The position numbers and the translations under genes are program-made. This document shows positions 8,407 to 21,472 of a stretch of 61,316 nt of DNA, piece after piece (the first letter of the stretch is position 1; the number at the start of each line of letters is the position of its first letter). Source of the DNA: Lachnospiraceae bacterium (GTDB lineage: Bacteria > Bacillota > Clostridia > Lachnospirales > Lachnospiraceae); NCBI GenBank assembly GCA_015057515.1, contig SVED01000004.1:1-61316 (forward strand), written 5' to 3'. The notes beneath the pieces are model-generated. The model was given only the letters and a program-made list of their open reading frames with translations, had not been told where the DNA came from and ran no database searches.

Positions 8407-11394
8407 TTATTCAGTTCTAAGCGCCACAACAGGATCCTTTTTAGCTGCACTTCTTGAAGGAATTATACCTGCAATAAGTGTAAGACATACGCTGATAACA
8501 ACAAGGATTATAGCTGCCGGTACTGGCAGATATGCACTTAGGTTGTTTATTTTTGTAATGTTGTGCATCACTATGTTGATTGGGATACAAAGCAGATACG
8601 TTACTACTACTCCCAACAAACCTGATGCAAAACCAACTATCATAGTTTCTGCGTTGAACATACGTGATACGTTCTTCTTTGATGCACCGATAGCACGAAG
8701 AATACCAATCTCCTTTGTTCTCTCCTGAACAGAGATAAGTGTAATTACACCAATCATAATGGATGAAACTATAAGTGATATAGCAACAAAAGCAATAAGT
8801 ACGTATGTTATGGCATTGATAATGGTTGTAATGGATGACATCATAATACCAAGGTAATCTGTGTACTTAATCTTCTGTAGCTCCTCAACATCATTGTTAT
8901 AATCCTCGATGGCATCAACTATAGTATCCTTTTCCTCAAAGGATGAAGCATATATGTTTATAGTTGCCGGTGAATCTAAATCAATATATCCCATTGCAAG
9001 AAGATTATCCTCGTATGTTGAATCTGAGAAAGTCATAATCTCATCATAGTAAAGAGCACATTGCTCAGCTGTAAATGAGTCCATAGCCATATTAAGTCCC
9101 GCCACAAGCTCTGCTGTGCTAAGAGCCTGCATTTGAGCAATAACCTGCTCTGCATATTGGGCCTTAATCTGCTCACTCATCATCTGACCGAAGAATTCTG
9201 CCATCTCCTCATCAGACATAGAGCCAAAGTACGCCATAATCTCATCCTTGTTAATACCTACCTCTGCGCTCATAGCATCAGCAAGAGTGGCCTCAATATC
9301 CTCTCTTGTCATAGTTGAGAGAACCTCTTGTACCTGTTGCTGCACAAACTCAGGTGCTGGAATACAACTAATTGCAATGTAAGCAGCTGCTTGCTCACTT
9401 CTATCAAGAGAATCAATATATTCTCTGAAGGCTGCTTCCTTTTCCTCGTTAGTAAGATTTCCAGTTGATGAATCAAATGGTAATCCAGTGATAACATCGG
9501 TTTCTGGGCTTGCAAGCTGTGCGTCGATAACCTCTGCATCACGACTTTCGTTTATAATATACTCTGTAAGGGCACGTGTATAGCATATACTACTTGTAAG
9601 CATAGCTACATCGGTATCTTCACTAGGCTTTATAATACCTGTTACCTTAAGTGACAAACCATTGTCATAGAGGTACTTAAGACCTGTCTCAGTTTCTCTT
9701 AAATCTGTGTACAAGCCAGTAGATGGGTCATAGCTGTAACAGTCTGAATTAAGAATAACTCTATACTCAGATGCACAGATTTCTTCGTAAGACCAACTGA
9801 CCTCTTCTCTTTCCCCGAGGTCAGTTCGATTTATAGCTGCATCGGCAAGAATGTCAATATCCTCCTCCGACACAAGACCTAATGCATAAAGTGTTATATC
9901 ATCTAATTCGTTATTTCTATCTAATACAAGAACTATCTCATCATAGCTGTTTGGCCAGGAACCATAAACCAAGTCATACTGCTCCAGTACCAAATCATTT
10001 ACTGGGGCACCATCGTTACCAGGGAGGAGCTCCTGCCACAGACTTACACTGTAAGACATAGAAGCCATAGGTGATGCCTCCTGCATAGCCATCATTGACG
10101 ACATATCTATGCCTACATATTCCAGCATCAAATCCATTATAGTTTCTTCAAGGTTGGTGGTTATTATCTTGCCATCAACACTTTCTGTATATATCTGTAA
10201 ATCTAAATCATATGTATACTGAATACCATTTACCGCTGAAGAAAGTGGTGTTCCCTCTGTAGCAACCTCAGCCTCAAGATGTTCCTTAAAAGTTTTAAGA
10301 TCATTATGAGTTTCCTGAATGCTATTCATTGCATCTATCATATCATAGAGAGCAGACTGCTTATATACCGCGTCCATCGGATGCTTCTCTTCCTCACCAG
10401 AGGTATTGACAAATGCTTCTACAAGAGCTGACATCTCAACTGTTGATGCCTCCAATGTAAGAGGATAAGCTGATAAGGTACTTTCCTGCACATCATTAAT
10501 ATATCGGGTCATTCCCTGCGAAATAGAAAGGATAAGAGCTATACCAATAATACCTATTGAACCAGCAAAGGCTGTAAGGGTTGTTCTTCCCTTCTTTGTA
10601 AATAAGTTCTTAAGGGACAGCATAAAGGATGTACTAAAGGACATAGAAGGCTTTTTTTCCTTCTTTTTCTTAGGTGTAGCCTCTTCCTTCTTAGCATCCT
10701 CCTTAAGCTCCTCCTCAGTAAGAGGCTTAGAGTCATCTGTTATCTTTCCATCTAACATTCTGATGATACGTGAAGAATACTGCTCTGCCAATTCTGGGTT
10801 ATGAGTTACCATGATGATGAGTCTATCCTTTGATATTTCCTTCAATATCTCCATAACCTGAACACTTGTCTCTGTATCAAGGGCTCCTGTTGGCTCATCT
10901 GCAAGAATTATATCCGGATTATTTACAAGGGCACGGGCAATAGCAACTCTCTGCATCTGTCCACCAGACATCTCTCCCGGTTTCTTAGTAAGCTGATCCC
11001 CAAGTCCCACGTCCTCAAGTGCTTTCTTTGCTCTCTGGCGTCTCTCCGCCTTAGATACACCTGAAAGAGTAAGGGCAAGTTCTACATTCTGCAATACTGA
11101 CTGATGTGGTATAAGGTTATAGCTCTGGAACACAAAGCCTATTGAGTGGTTACGATACGCATCCCAATCTCTATCCTTATACTCCTTTGTGGATCTGCCG
11201 TTGATAATCAAATCTCCCTCTGTGTATCCGTCAAGTCCACCTATAATATTAAGCATTGTGGTTTTACCACAACCAGACTGTCCAAGTATTGAAACAAACT
11301 CGGACTTTCTGAACTTTAGATCTATCCCCTTCAAGGCATGAACTACACCATTACCTGCAGGGTAATCCTTTTTAATTCCTTTTAACTCTAACAT
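8407..11394 (-). CDS. ABC transporter, fused ATP-binding and FtsX/MacB-type permease
   Basis: Single-chain half of a MacB-like (type VII) ABC system, a class used for peptide or antimicrobial export and for mechanotransmission. From ATG 11394 (995 residues) there is Walker [10 protein letters not shown] at about 38-46, signature [10 protein letters not shown], Walker [11 protein letters not shown], a lysine-rich linker, a first membrane segment near 270-290, an extracytoplasmic region of more than 500 acidic residues, and three C-terminal membrane segments with the FtsX hallmark [16 protein letters not shown]. The frame extends to GTG 11451, but that codon overlaps the -10 of a good promoter, so a start at 11394 (or 11424) is required. 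The outer domain is unusually large. Substrate unknown. Confidence 0.88.
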   Translation of the reverse strand: MLELKGIKKDYPAGNGVVHALKGIDLKFRKSEFVSILGQSGCGKTTMLNIIGGLDGYTEGDLIINGRSTKEYKDRDWDAYRNHSIGFVFQSYNLIPHQSVLQNVELALTLSGVSKAERRQRAKKALEDVGLGDQLTKKPGEMSGGQMQRVAIARALVNNPDIILADEPTGALDTETSVQVMEILKEISKDRLIIMVTHNPELAEQYSSRIIRMLDGKITDDSKPLTEEELKEDAKKEEATPKKKKEKKPSMSFSTSFMLSLKNLFTKKGRTTLTAFAGSIGIIGIALILSISQGMTRYINDVQESTLSAYPLTLEASTVEMSALVEAFVNTSGEEEKHPMDAVYKQSALYDMIDAMNSIQETHNDLKTFKEHLEAEVATEGTPLSSAVNGIQYTYDLDLQIYTESVDGKIITTNLEETIMDLMLEYVGIDMSSMMAMQEASPMASMSYSVSLWQELLPGNDGAPVNDLVLEQYDLVYGSWPNSYDEIVLVLDRNNELDDITLYALGLVSEEDIDILADAAINRTDLGEREEVSWSYEEICASEYRVILNSDCYSYDPSTGLYTDLRETETGLKYLYDNGLSLKVTGIIKPSEDTDVAMLTSSICYTRALTEYIINESRDAEVIDAQLASPETDVITGLPFDSSTGNLTNEEKEAAFREYIDSLDRSEQAAAYIAISCIPAPEFVQQQVQEVLSTMTREDIEATLADAMSAEVGINKDEIMAYFGSMSDEEMAEFFGQMMSEQIKAQYAEQVIAQMQALSTAELVAGLNMAMDSFTAEQCALYYDEIMTFSDSTYEDNLLAMGYIDLDSPATINIYASSFEEKDTIVDAIEDYNNDVEELQKIKYTDYLGIMMSSITTIINAITYVLIAFVAISLIVSSIMIGVITLISVQERTKEIGILRAIGASKKNVSRMFNAETMIVGFASGLLGVVVTYLLCIPINIVMHNITKINNLSAYLPVPAAIILVVISVCLTLIAGIIPSRSAAKKDPVVALRTE

Positions 11395-11442
11395 CCTTTT
11401 GTTCTTACCTTTCTTAAAAACCATTAAAAAATTCCACTCTTC

Positions 11443-11470
11443 ATTGTACACAGTTTTTGCCTAAAGTCAA
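11443..11470 (-). promoter_or_regulatory. Sigma-A promoter for the ABC transporter
   Basis: Minus-strand TTGACT at 11465-11470, 16 bp spacer, TACAAT at 11443-11448. Predicted transcription begins near 11436, which rules out the GTG at 11451 as the translation start. Confidence 0.65.
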
Positions 11471-11510
11471 CAAAAATAATGTGAAATTTTAATGAACGGT
11501 TCTGTACAGA

Positions 11511-12551
11511 TTATGGTAGAATTCTTTGGTTTTGTGGATTCCAGAGATTAAGGAGTTTTTCTCTTATTGGAGTGTAATGCTCTCCTGTTAATCCAAAATC
11601 CATCTCCTTGTATGTCCAAACAGCACACCCTATATTGTATCTGCGAAAGACCTTGCCCACATCGGTAAACCAACGCAAGGTATCCTCCACAGGTGCTTGG
11701 TCAATGACTCCGAATTCGCCACAGTAAAGAGAAACTCCTGCATTTTCAGAAACCTTTATAGCTTCCTCTATCATTTCCGTTATGAATTCAACTCCCATAG
11801 TCTGTGATTTGGCCAAGGATACCACTTCACCCTGATAACCAAGCTTGGCAGATTCCTTTACAAAATAATCCATTGTCTCAGGATAGGTAACAGTTTGATA
11901 TGGATCCATAGTTTGTACCCAATATGCCTTTTGATGAGTAAACAAAAGTGGCTCATAAAAATGGAAGGTAAATATAATATTTTCATCCATAGGCATATCC
12001 AGAAGCTTTAGTGTTTTTACACTGTTCCACTGTATACCACCATATATAATTATAGAGGTGGGAGCAATTTTTCTGATAGCCTTAACTGTTTTTCTGATAA
12101 GGGCATTCCAGGCCTCTGCGTTTTCCTTTTCCACTACTTCATTGAGAAGTTCAAAAGCAACATTGTCATATGAGCTATATTCTCCTACTATTCTAATCCA
12201 CAAGTTAACAAAACGTTCCTGTAACTCCCATGAAGCAAAGAGATTATTTTTCTTTTGATCACCTGCGTCATTGAAATCATAACCATAGGCCTTATGTAAA
12301 TCAATAACTATATTCAGATTATGAGACTTTGCCCACTCAATTACCCTTCGTACCCTGTCGTAGCCCTCACTTATAATATATCCGTTTTCTTTCTCAAATA
12401 TTTCATAGTCTACTGCAAGTCTGACGTGGTCAAACCCCCACTCACTTATCTGCTTAATATCCTCTTCATGTATAAATGTATCGTAATGCTCCTTCGTGTG
12501 CTTGCACTGGGACAAATATCCCCCAAGATTGATTCCTCTTTCTAACTTCAT
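11511..12551 (-). CDS. Glycoside hydrolase family 5 protein, no signal peptide
   Basis: TIM-barrel glycosidase of the GH5 (cellulase-like) family. Over 346 residues it shows the acid/base glutamate in the LNEV motif (E138), a conserved HFYEP at 197-201, the nucleophile in CGEFG (E279) and a barrel-closing aromatic in VWTYKEMDFG near 311. The N-terminus MKLERGINLGGYLSQ goes directly into the catalytic domain. There is no signal peptide, binding module or anchor, so it probably acts in the cytosol on imported oligosaccharides such as cello- or manno-oligomers. That fits a plant-fibre-degrading Lachnospiraceae. AGGAGG lies ten bases before the ATG. Substrate not decidable by eye. Confidence 0.85.
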   Translation of the reverse strand: MKLERGINLGGYLSQCKHTKEHYDTFIHEEDIKQISEWGFDHVRLAVDYEIFEKENGYIISEGYDRVRRVIEWAKSHNLNIVIDLHKAYGYDFNDAGDQKKNNLFASWELQERFVNLWIRIVGEYSSYDNVAFELLNEVVEKENAEAWNALIRKTVKAIRKIAPTSIIIYGGIQWNSVKTLKLLDMPMDENIIFTFHFYEPLLFTHQKAYWVQTMDPYQTVTYPETMDYFVKESAKLGYQGEVVSLAKSQTMGVEFITEMIEEAIKVSENAGVSLYCGEFGVIDQAPVEDTLRWFTDVGKVFRRYNIGCAVWTYKEMDFGLTGEHYTPIREKLLNLWNPQNQRILP

Positions 12552-12641
12552 AACCTAATGCCTCCTACATTTTCTTACATTTGAATCATATCAAAACAGG
12601 GTCTATACCACTATTGTTTTAATGTCTTTTTTTATGTTTTT

Positions 12642-12670
12642 ATGATATAATATATTTAAGTTAAATACAA
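12642..12670 (-). promoter_or_regulatory. Candidate sigma-A promoter for the GH5 gene
   Basis: Minus-strand TTGTAT, 17 bp, TATCAT, about 90 bp upstream of the GH5 start in an AT-rich gap of 215 bp. The same -10 hexamer is used by the candidate promoter at 20247. Confidence 0.45.
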
Positions 12671-12728
12671 ATAGAGTTTTATCCTACGAAAAAATAAATT
12701 TGTGATATACATTAAAATTTAAAACAAA

Positions 12729-12760
12729 AACAGGGCCAGTAAATCTCTACCAGCCCTGTT
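12729..12760 (-). terminator. Intrinsic terminator of the ATP synthase operon
   Basis: Stem AACAGGGC/GCCCTGTT with a 16-nt loop. On the minus strand it is followed by TTTTTGTTTT. It begins 6 bp after the atpC stop codon. Confidence 0.85.
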
Positions 12761-12766
12761 TATTAT

Positions 12767-13168
12767 TTATACTCTTTTACTAAGCTGCATTCTGACGAGG
12801 GAACGCTTCAAAGCCAACTCCGCACGGTTCAAGTCCTGACTGCTATCCTTGATACGTCGCTCAGCTCTCACCCTTGCTTCCTCTGCTCTTTTTTCATCAA
12901 TCTCATCCGGCCACTCAACGCTCTCCGCTAATATGGTAATGGAATCACCAAGTATCTCCGCGAAGCCTGAGTGAAGGGCAGCTATTTTTTCTCCTTCTGA
13001 GTCCACTACTTTCAACACACCCGGGGATATAACTACAGTTGTAGGTATGTGTCTTGGGTAAATACCCATAATTCCCTCTGTTGTGTTGAACTCTATAAAG
13101 GAAACCTGTCCCTCATAAAAAACTCTGTCTGGAGCTATTATTTTAACTTCCATTGATTTGTCTGCCAT
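12767..13168 (-). CDS. atpC: ATP synthase epsilon subunit
   Basis: Epsilon subunit of the F1 central stalk, which couples rotation and restrains ATP hydrolysis. The 133-residue product has the N-terminal beta-sandwich (conserved EGIMGIYPRHIP near 53-64) and a C-terminal helical hairpin rich in A, E and R. The open frame starts at 13216, inside atpD. I chose ATG 13168 because GAGG lies five bases upstream and this avoids the overlap. It is the last gene of the operon, followed by a strong terminator. Confidence 0.93.
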   Translation of the reverse strand: MADKSMEVKIIAPDRVFYEGQVSFIEFNTTEGIMGIYPRHIPTTVVISPGVLKVVDSEGEKIAALHSGFAEILGDSITILAESVEWPDEIDEKRAEEARVRAERRIKDSSQDLNRAELALKRSLVRMQLSKRV

Positions 13169-13199
13169 ATATGCCTCACTTTCTGTAACTTCTATGAGG

Positions 13200-14820
<1,621 letters not shown>

Positions 14821-14822
14821 TA

Positions 14823-15677
14823 TTAACTTATCGCATCGGCACCCGCAATTATCTCAGTAAGCTCCTGAGTAATTGCACTCTGTCTAGCTCTATTGTACTT
14901 GAGGGACAGGCTTCCAATCATGTCCTCCGCATTGTTTGTTGCAGAATCCATAGCCTGCATTCTGGCTCCATTTTCACTGGCAACCGACTCTAAAAATGCA
15001 CCAAATATAATGTTCGACATATACTTTGGAACTACTAAGTCTAATACCTCCTCCGGGGTTGGTTCAAAGTTCATAAGAAGCTTGTCGTCAACCTCTCTTT
15101 CCTCGAAGTCATCCTCGGAAAGTGGTAAGAGTTTAACCAGCTTTGGCTCCTGAGTAACAGTGTTCTTGAAGTTAGTATAAGCGATATATATTTCTCCTAT
15201 TTCTCCCATAGAATACTGTGTCAAAAGCTCCTTTGTTATCTGAGTCGCATCTGAAAACAAAGGGGAGTTAATAACCTCTGAATAATCCTTATGGATATTG
15301 TAGCCTTTTCTGGCAAGGCCTTCTATACCCTTTTTACCTACAGCATATATATAATCCTCCTTGGAGAAATCACCGCCGGTAATAAGCTTTACAATGTTAC
15401 TGTTATATCCACCGGCAAGTCCTCTGTTAGAAGTAATAACGATAACTGCCTTTTTGCTGTTGTCAGTTTCCTGTAGGTATCTGTGGTTAACATTCTTAGT
15501 CATAGCAAGGATTGAACATATAGTCTCATAGAGCATATTAAAATATGGTTTATTGCTCTCAGCTTTACCTCTGGCTTTTTGAAGCTTTACGGTTGCAACC
15601 AGCTTCATAGCCTTGGTTATCTGCTGAGTGCTCTGGACGCTTTCTTTACGTCTTTTTATGTCTCTCATTGATGCCAA
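14823..15677 (-). CDS. atpG: ATP synthase gamma subunit
   Basis: Gamma subunit, the rotating central shaft of F1. The 284-residue protein starts with the conserved MASMRDIKRRKESVQSTQQI helix and ends with the matching long C-terminal helix (NAEDMIGSLSLKYNRARQ, ITQELTEI). The central domain contains the conserved ITSNRGLAGGYN strand. The length is typical. It begins 18 bp after atpA and precedes the repeat-containing spacer. Confidence 0.96.
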   Translation of the reverse strand: MASMRDIKRRKESVQSTQQITKAMKLVATVKLQKARGKAESNKPYFNMLYETICSILAMTKNVNHRYLQETDNSKKAVIVITSNRGLAGGYNSNIVKLITGGDFSKEDYIYAVGKKGIEGLARKGYNIHKDYSEVINSPLFSDATQITKELLTQYSMGEIGEIYIAYTNFKNTVTQEPKLVKLLPLSEDDFEEREVDDKLLMNFEPTPEEVLDLVVPKYMSNIIFGAFLESVASENGARMQAMDSATNNAEDMIGSLSLKYNRARQSAITQELTEIIAGADAIS

Positions 15678-15695
15678 GACTTTTCACCTCACTAA

Positions 15696-17222
<1,527 letters not shown>

Positions 17223-17246
17223 TTAAATTCTAATATGCGAAATGTA

Positions 17247-17786
17247 TTACGCTTTAGCAAGAGTCTTTGACATATTATCAATCTTTGTTTTAATACTGCT
17301 GTCAACTACTCTGTCTTCAATTCTGATTATAAGACCACCGATAATGGATTTGTCTACCTGATAGTCAATCTCCATTGTTGCATATGATGTAGTCTCAATT
17401 AACCTTTTTTCTATAGCAGCCTTCTGGCTGTCTGATAAGTTTGTAGCGCTTACTACACTGGCTATACCAATGTTCTTCGCCTTCTTAACCTGCTTGATAA
17501 AATAATTGAATATATCAATAAGTGAGGCACTGTGTCCCTTCTCCATGACCATAATCATAAGACCGGTTATCTCGTCGGACACTCTCTTTCCAAACACATT
17601 CTCAATGATATCCTTTTTCTCTGACTTCTCAATCTGTGGATGAGCAAGAAGCTTGATAATTTCAGGATTCTCGTTAAGAATCTCTATAAGCTGAATAACC
17701 TCCTCATATAAACTATCCAAAATATTTTCCTCAAGGGCTAACTCAAAAAGCGCATTGCCATAGGTTGTATCTACTTGTTTAGCCAT
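17247..17786 (-). CDS. atpH: ATP synthase delta subunit
   Basis: Delta (OSCP-like) subunit, the clamp between the peripheral stalk and the top of F1. The 179 residues are mostly helical at the N-terminus (YGNALFELALEENIL) and end with the conserved DRVVDSSIKTKIDNM region. It overlaps the atpF 3' end by 16 bp, so translation is likely coupled. Length and position are typical. Confidence 0.94.
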   Translation of the reverse strand: MAKQVDTTYGNALFELALEENILDSLYEEVIQLIEILNENPEIIKLLAHPQIEKSEKKDIIENVFGKRVSDEITGLMIMVMEKGHSASLIDIFNYFIKQVKKAKNIGIASVVSATNLSDSQKAAIEKRLIETTSYATMEIDYQVDKSIIGGLIIRIEDRVVDSSIKTKIDNMSKTLAKA

Positions 17787-18331
17787 GTATCATCACCCAT
17801 TTCCTTTAAGGTCTCATCTATGAGCTCAGCCTGCTTCTTATCATCCATTGAAGACTCTACAATCTTGCCTGCCATAGCAGTTGCAACTCCGATAATCTCC
17901 TGCTTAACCTCATCCTTAACCTTGTTTCTTTCTAAAACAGCTTCCTGATTGGCTCTTGAAATAATTCTTGAAGCCTCTTCTTTAGCCTCTGCAACAATAG
18001 ATTCTTCGTTTTTAACAGCTTTCTTTCTTGCTGCAGAAAGAATCTCACTTGCTTCGTCATCTGCTTGTTTAATTTTCTCTTCGTACTCTGCCTTTAGCTT
18101 TGCAGCCTCTTCCTTATCACTTGCAGCACTGGCAAGATCACCCTGTATCTTTGCCTGTCTGTCTGCAAGAATTTTCTTTACAGGCTCAATTAAGATGTAA
18201 GACAAGAATATGAATAAGAGAAAAACAGCAAGTCCCTGCACTAGTACGTCAAAAAGCAATTGCGCATCTAAACCAAATATTCTCTCCTGAGAACCAGTAA
18301 GTAACGCAACGCTGAAATTAGCAACTGTCAC
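17771..18331 (-). CDS. atpF: ATP synthase b subunit
   Basis: Peripheral-stalk b subunit. The 186-residue protein has one N-terminal membrane helix at about 28-52 (hydrophobic LAVFLLFIFLSYIL followed by IEPV), then a long alanine/lysine/glutamate-rich helix that dimerises and reaches up to the delta subunit. It uses a GTG start at 18331, supported by AAGGAGG seven bases upstream. It overlaps atpH by 16 bp. Confidence 0.94.
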   Translation of the reverse strand: MTVANFSVALLTGSQERIFGLDAQLLFDVLVQGLAVFLLFIFLSYILIEPVKKILADRQAKIQGDLASAASDKEEAAKLKAEYEEKIKQADDEASEILSAARKKAVKNEESIVAEAKEEASRIISRANQEAVLERNKVKDEVKQEIIGVATAMAGKIVESSMDDKKQAELIDETLKEMGDDTWLNK

Positions 18332-18392
18332 TCTTAATCCTCCTTTCGGTTATATGATTTGCATCACAAACCAGATATAATAATTCGTTGTC

Positions 18393-18665
<273 letters not shown>

Positions 18666-18721
18666 TTATAAAAATCTTGTTATGCTTATTGCATATTATT
18701 ACCTCATTGCATTCATAGAGG

Positions 18722-19456
18722 TTATCCCTCTACATTTCTCTTGTTCGCTACAAATGTCATAGTGAGCATACAGAATACATATGCCTGGATAGCACCTGAG
18801 AACAAGTCAAAATACACATGAAGCGCTGACGGAATACCAATCTTGAAAAAGATAGGAAGCATACCATAGTAAAGCGCCATCATTACTGTTCCAGCTAATA
18901 CATTACCGAAAAGACGCAATGAAAGTGAAACAGGTGTCGCAATTTCACTGATAACATTGATAGGGAAGAATAGGAATATTGGTTCAAACATTCCCTTCAA
19001 ATAACCCCACTTTTGGTATCTTATAGCTGCGTACTGAATCATAGTAAATGATACCAGTGCGATAAAAAGTGTGGTGCCGTAATCAGCTGTCGGTGGTCTA
19101 AGACCAAACAATCCTGATATATTCGATATAAATACGAATAAAAACAGCGTACCAACATAGTTGATATACTTTTTACCAGCCTTGCCCATAGTGCCATTAA
19201 CAAAGTTAATCAATGCTCCTATAACAAGCTCAACACCTGCTGCAAACTTGCTTGGTGCATCTTTTGTTTTTAAAACACTCCTCCTTGCAAATATTGCAAG
19301 AACCGCAATGGCAAGAATGACAATAAATGTACAAATATGGGTGGTTGTAATATATACCGTCGTGCCAAAGAAATCTATTGGATAGAGCTGATGAATATAA
19401 AAGTCCGGATCATCACGCAATATCACATTGAATCCTGTGGCCACACCATTAGCCAT
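18722..19456 (-). CDS. atpB: ATP synthase a subunit
   Basis: Stator a subunit that forms the ion half-channels beside the c ring. It has 244 residues with five to six hydrophobic segments and the essential arginine in SLRLFGNVLAG near residue 185. The C-terminal helix contains the conserved FDLFSGAIQAYVF. The frame extends to 19516, but AAGGAGG eight bases before ATG 19456 decides the start. It is the first large subunit gene of the operon, preceded by atpI and atpZ. Confidence 0.95.
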   Translation of the reverse strand: MANGVATGFNVILRDDPDFYIHQLYPIDFFGTTVYITTTHICTFIVILAIAVLAIFARRSVLKTKDAPSKFAAGVELVIGALINFVNGTMGKAGKKYINYVGTLFLFVFISNISGLFGLRPPTADYGTTLFIALVSFTMIQYAAIRYQKWGYLKGMFEPIFLFFPINVISEIATPVSLSLRLFGNVLAGTVMMALYYGMLPIFFKIGIPSALHVYFDLFSGAIQAYVFCMLTMTFVANKRNVEG

Positions 19457-19475
19457 ATGTTCACCCTCCTTTTTA

Positions 19476-19889
19476 TTATTTTTGTTGTATATCAAGAGTG
19501 TTGTCCACTCCATCAATCTTTGTTATATGTTTTCTTATGAATGGGTTAATCATAGCAGAAAACTTAAGTGTCAAAAGCCCTATAGTTACTCCCACAAATG
19601 CTGCCCAGTGTAGGACAATAGCCACTGTCATAAGAATCAAACATATCAATATACGTGTGATACTTTTTAGTGTGGCTTTCCCCTTGGCACTTTTAGGGTC
19701 CATAGATAGAATCAAATCTAAGGTATCGTATATTCCATAGGCTTGAGCGCACGCTCCAGCACCTCCCACCAATATGCCCAAAGCATATATCCATATAGGT
19801 CTCATAAAAATGCAACCTATAACCAAAAATATAGCTGTACATATAAGTATGCCTATATAAAGTTCCTTTAAAACTCTACGACTCTCCAT
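19476..19889 (-). CDS. atpI: ATP synthase subunit I-like protein
   Basis: Small hydrophobic protein (137 residues, four predicted membrane segments) in the position of AtpI, a factor that assists c-ring assembly in several bacteria. Sequence conservation in this family is low, so the call rests on membrane topology, length and its place directly before atpB. It overlaps the upstream atpZ gene by 14 bp. Confidence 0.75.
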   Translation of the reverse strand: MESRRVLKELYIGILICTAIFLVIGCIFMRPIWIYALGILVGGAGACAQAYGIYDTLDLILSMDPKSAKGKATLKSITRILICLILMTVAIVLHWAAFVGVTIGLLTLKFSAMINPFIRKHITKIDGVDNTLDIQQK

Positions 19890-20103
19890 TGTCCTGTCCT
19901 ATATATTTCTTAATCAAAATATAAACCGATCTAAAGCCTGCAACAACACCTAAAATGATAAACCATACCATTAGCTTGGTTCCGAAATGCTTATCTATAA
20001 GATATCCTGCTCCTACACACAAAAAAATGGTAGTTAGCATAGTAAATCCAATCTGGGTAATAAGATACAGCATCCTCAATACTTGATTGTTGTTATCATT
20101 CAT
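19876..20103 (-). CDS. atpZ: AtpZ/AtpI family small membrane protein
   Basis: A 75-residue protein with two hydrophobic helices separated by a short polar loop (GYLIDKHFGTK), the pattern of the AtpZ/AtpI family found at the head of many Firmicute ATP synthase operons. AtpZ has been implicated in ion transport or assembly of the complex; the exact role here is inference. The frame opens at 20130, but I chose ATG 20103, which follows a GGGGAAG block. It is first in the operon, about 30 bp from the predicted transcription start. Confidence 0.75.
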   Translation of the reverse strand: MNDNNNQVLRMLYLITQIGFTMLTTIFLCVGAGYLIDKHFGTKLMVWFIILGVVAGFRSVYILIKKYIGQDNGES

Positions 20104-20141
20104 AAATAGACTTCCCCACCTTAAGTTCACACATACAAACT

Positions 20142-20170
20142 ATTATATCCTATTAGAAATATTTTTTCAA
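20142..20170 (-). promoter_or_regulatory. Sigma-A promoter of the atp operon
   Basis: Minus-strand TTGAAA at 20165-20170, exactly 17 bp, TATAAT at 20142-20147. It stands about 40 bp before atpZ. It is divergent from the promoter at 20247-20275. Confidence 0.8.
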
Positions 20171-20246
20171 TAAATTACCTTCTTATTTATATTATATTTC
20201 ACAAAATTTAGCACTTTTTCAAAAAATAATCTTATAAAATCTATAT

Positions 20247-20275
20247 TTGTGGATTTACAAGGTTTATGTTATCAT
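20247..20275 (+). promoter_or_regulatory. Sigma-A promoter for the Sua5-type gene
   Basis: TTGTGG, 17 bp, TATCAT on the plus strand, about 40 bp upstream of the ATG at 20317. Confidence 0.6.
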
Positions 20276-20316
20276 ATTTTAAGAGAAATATTTATTCTAC
20301 GAGGTGGATAAACACT

Positions 20317-21402
20317 ATGAATACAAACTATGACCCCAATAGCATAAATACTATTATTGCCCAAGTTGAGAATGAGAATGCACTCCCTATGGCGGTTTCT
20401 GCTCTAAAGCAGGGTGGCTTGGTAGCATTTCCGACGGAAACTGTTTATGGCTTAGGTGCAAATGCTTTAGACGAGACGGCGGCTGCCAAAATATATGCAG
20501 CTAAAGGCAGACCTAGCGATAACCCCCTTATTGTTCATATAGCTAACACAAAAGATGTATATGAGCTAGCATCCAACGTGCCAGAGAAGGCAGTTATGCT
20601 TATGGAAGCCTTTTGGCCAGGTCCCTTAACTATCATTCTACCAAAAAAGGATATTGTTCCTGACGGAACTACAGGTGGGTTAAAAACAGTAGCTATACGA
20701 ATGCCTTCTCACCCTGCAGCTCTTGACCTTATCAAGAAAAGCGGACTCTACATAGCTGCCCCTAGTGCCAACACTTCCGGACGACCATCACCAACCACCG
20801 CTTTACACGTGGCAGAGGATATGATGGGAAAAATAGACGTCATTTTAGATGGTGGTGCCGTAGGCATAGGCATCGAGTCAACCATAGTGGATTTGACCGA
20901 TGATACACCTTCCATTTTACGACCTGGTTTTGTAACAAAATCTATGCTGGAAAATGTCATAGGTCCAGTAAATATCGACCCAGCACTTATTAATCTGGAT
21001 CCTACTCTACGACCTAAAGCACCCGGAATGAAATATACCCATTATGCACCTAAGGGTGAACTTACTGTCGTTGAAGCAGATCCTTCAAAAGGACTTTCAT
21101 CTACGAAAGATATCATAGATGTTATAAATGAACTTACTGAGGATAAGATTTCCCAAGGGTATAAGGTTGCTGTTATAACAACTCAGGACAATGCTCCATT
21201 TTACATTTCCAACAATGTGCTAATAGCTGGCGAGGAAGGCAAGGGAGAAACTATTGCTGCAAAGCTTTACTCAATACTACGACAATGCGATGACCTTAAT
21301 GTTGATTTTATTTACAGCGAAGCCTTTAATCACGGCGAGCTTGGAAGCGCCATTATGAACCGACTTCTTAAGGCTGCCGGTCAAAGAGTAATTACGGTAT
21401 AG
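20317..21402 (+). CDS. ywlC: L-threonylcarbamoyladenylate synthase (Sua5 type)
   Basis: Makes threonylcarbamoyl-AMP for the t6A37 modification of tRNAs. The 361-residue protein has an N-terminal YrdC domain with the KGRPSDNP signature near 74-81, PTETVYGLG near 39-47 and SANTSGRPSPT near 150-160. A Sua5 C-terminal domain follows the PGMKYTHYAPKGEL linker, so it is the long two-domain form. ATG 20317 is preceded by GAGGTGG at a nine-base distance; the in-frame codons upstream lack a ribosome site. It is divergent from the atp operon. Confidence 0.92.
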   Translation: MNTNYDPNSINTIIAQVENENALPMAVSALKQGGLVAFPTETVYGLGANALDETAAAKIYAAKGRPSDNPLIVHIANTKDVYELASNVPEKAVMLMEAFWPGPLTIILPKKDIVPDGTTGGLKTVAIRMPSHPAALDLIKKSGLYIAAPSANTSGRPSPTTALHVAEDMMGKIDVILDGGAVGIGIESTIVDLTDDTPSILRPGFVTKSMLENVIGPVNIDPALINLDPTLRPKAPGMKYTHYAPKGELTVVEADPSKGLSSTKDIIDVINELTEDKISQGYKVAVITTQDNAPFYISNNVLIAGEEGKGETIAAKLYSILRQCDDLNVDFIYSEAFNHGELGSAIMNRLLKAAGQRVITV

Positions 21403-21405
21403 ATA

Positions 21406-21434
21406 TTGACTTATATTAGAGCAAACCATATAAT
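21406..21434 (+). promoter_or_regulatory. Sigma-A promoter for rpiB
   Basis: TTGACT at 21406-21411, 17 bp, TATAAT at 21429-21434, about 40 bp before the rpiB ATG. Near-consensus. Confidence 0.75.
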
Positions 21435-21472
21435 TTATTTAGTTTTGTAATAGAAAAAGGGAGGACTTTTTT

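Noticed and set aside
11395-11451. Upstream GTG start for the ABC transporter
   Set aside because: The codon overlaps the -10 box of a good promoter, so it cannot be in the mRNA leader.
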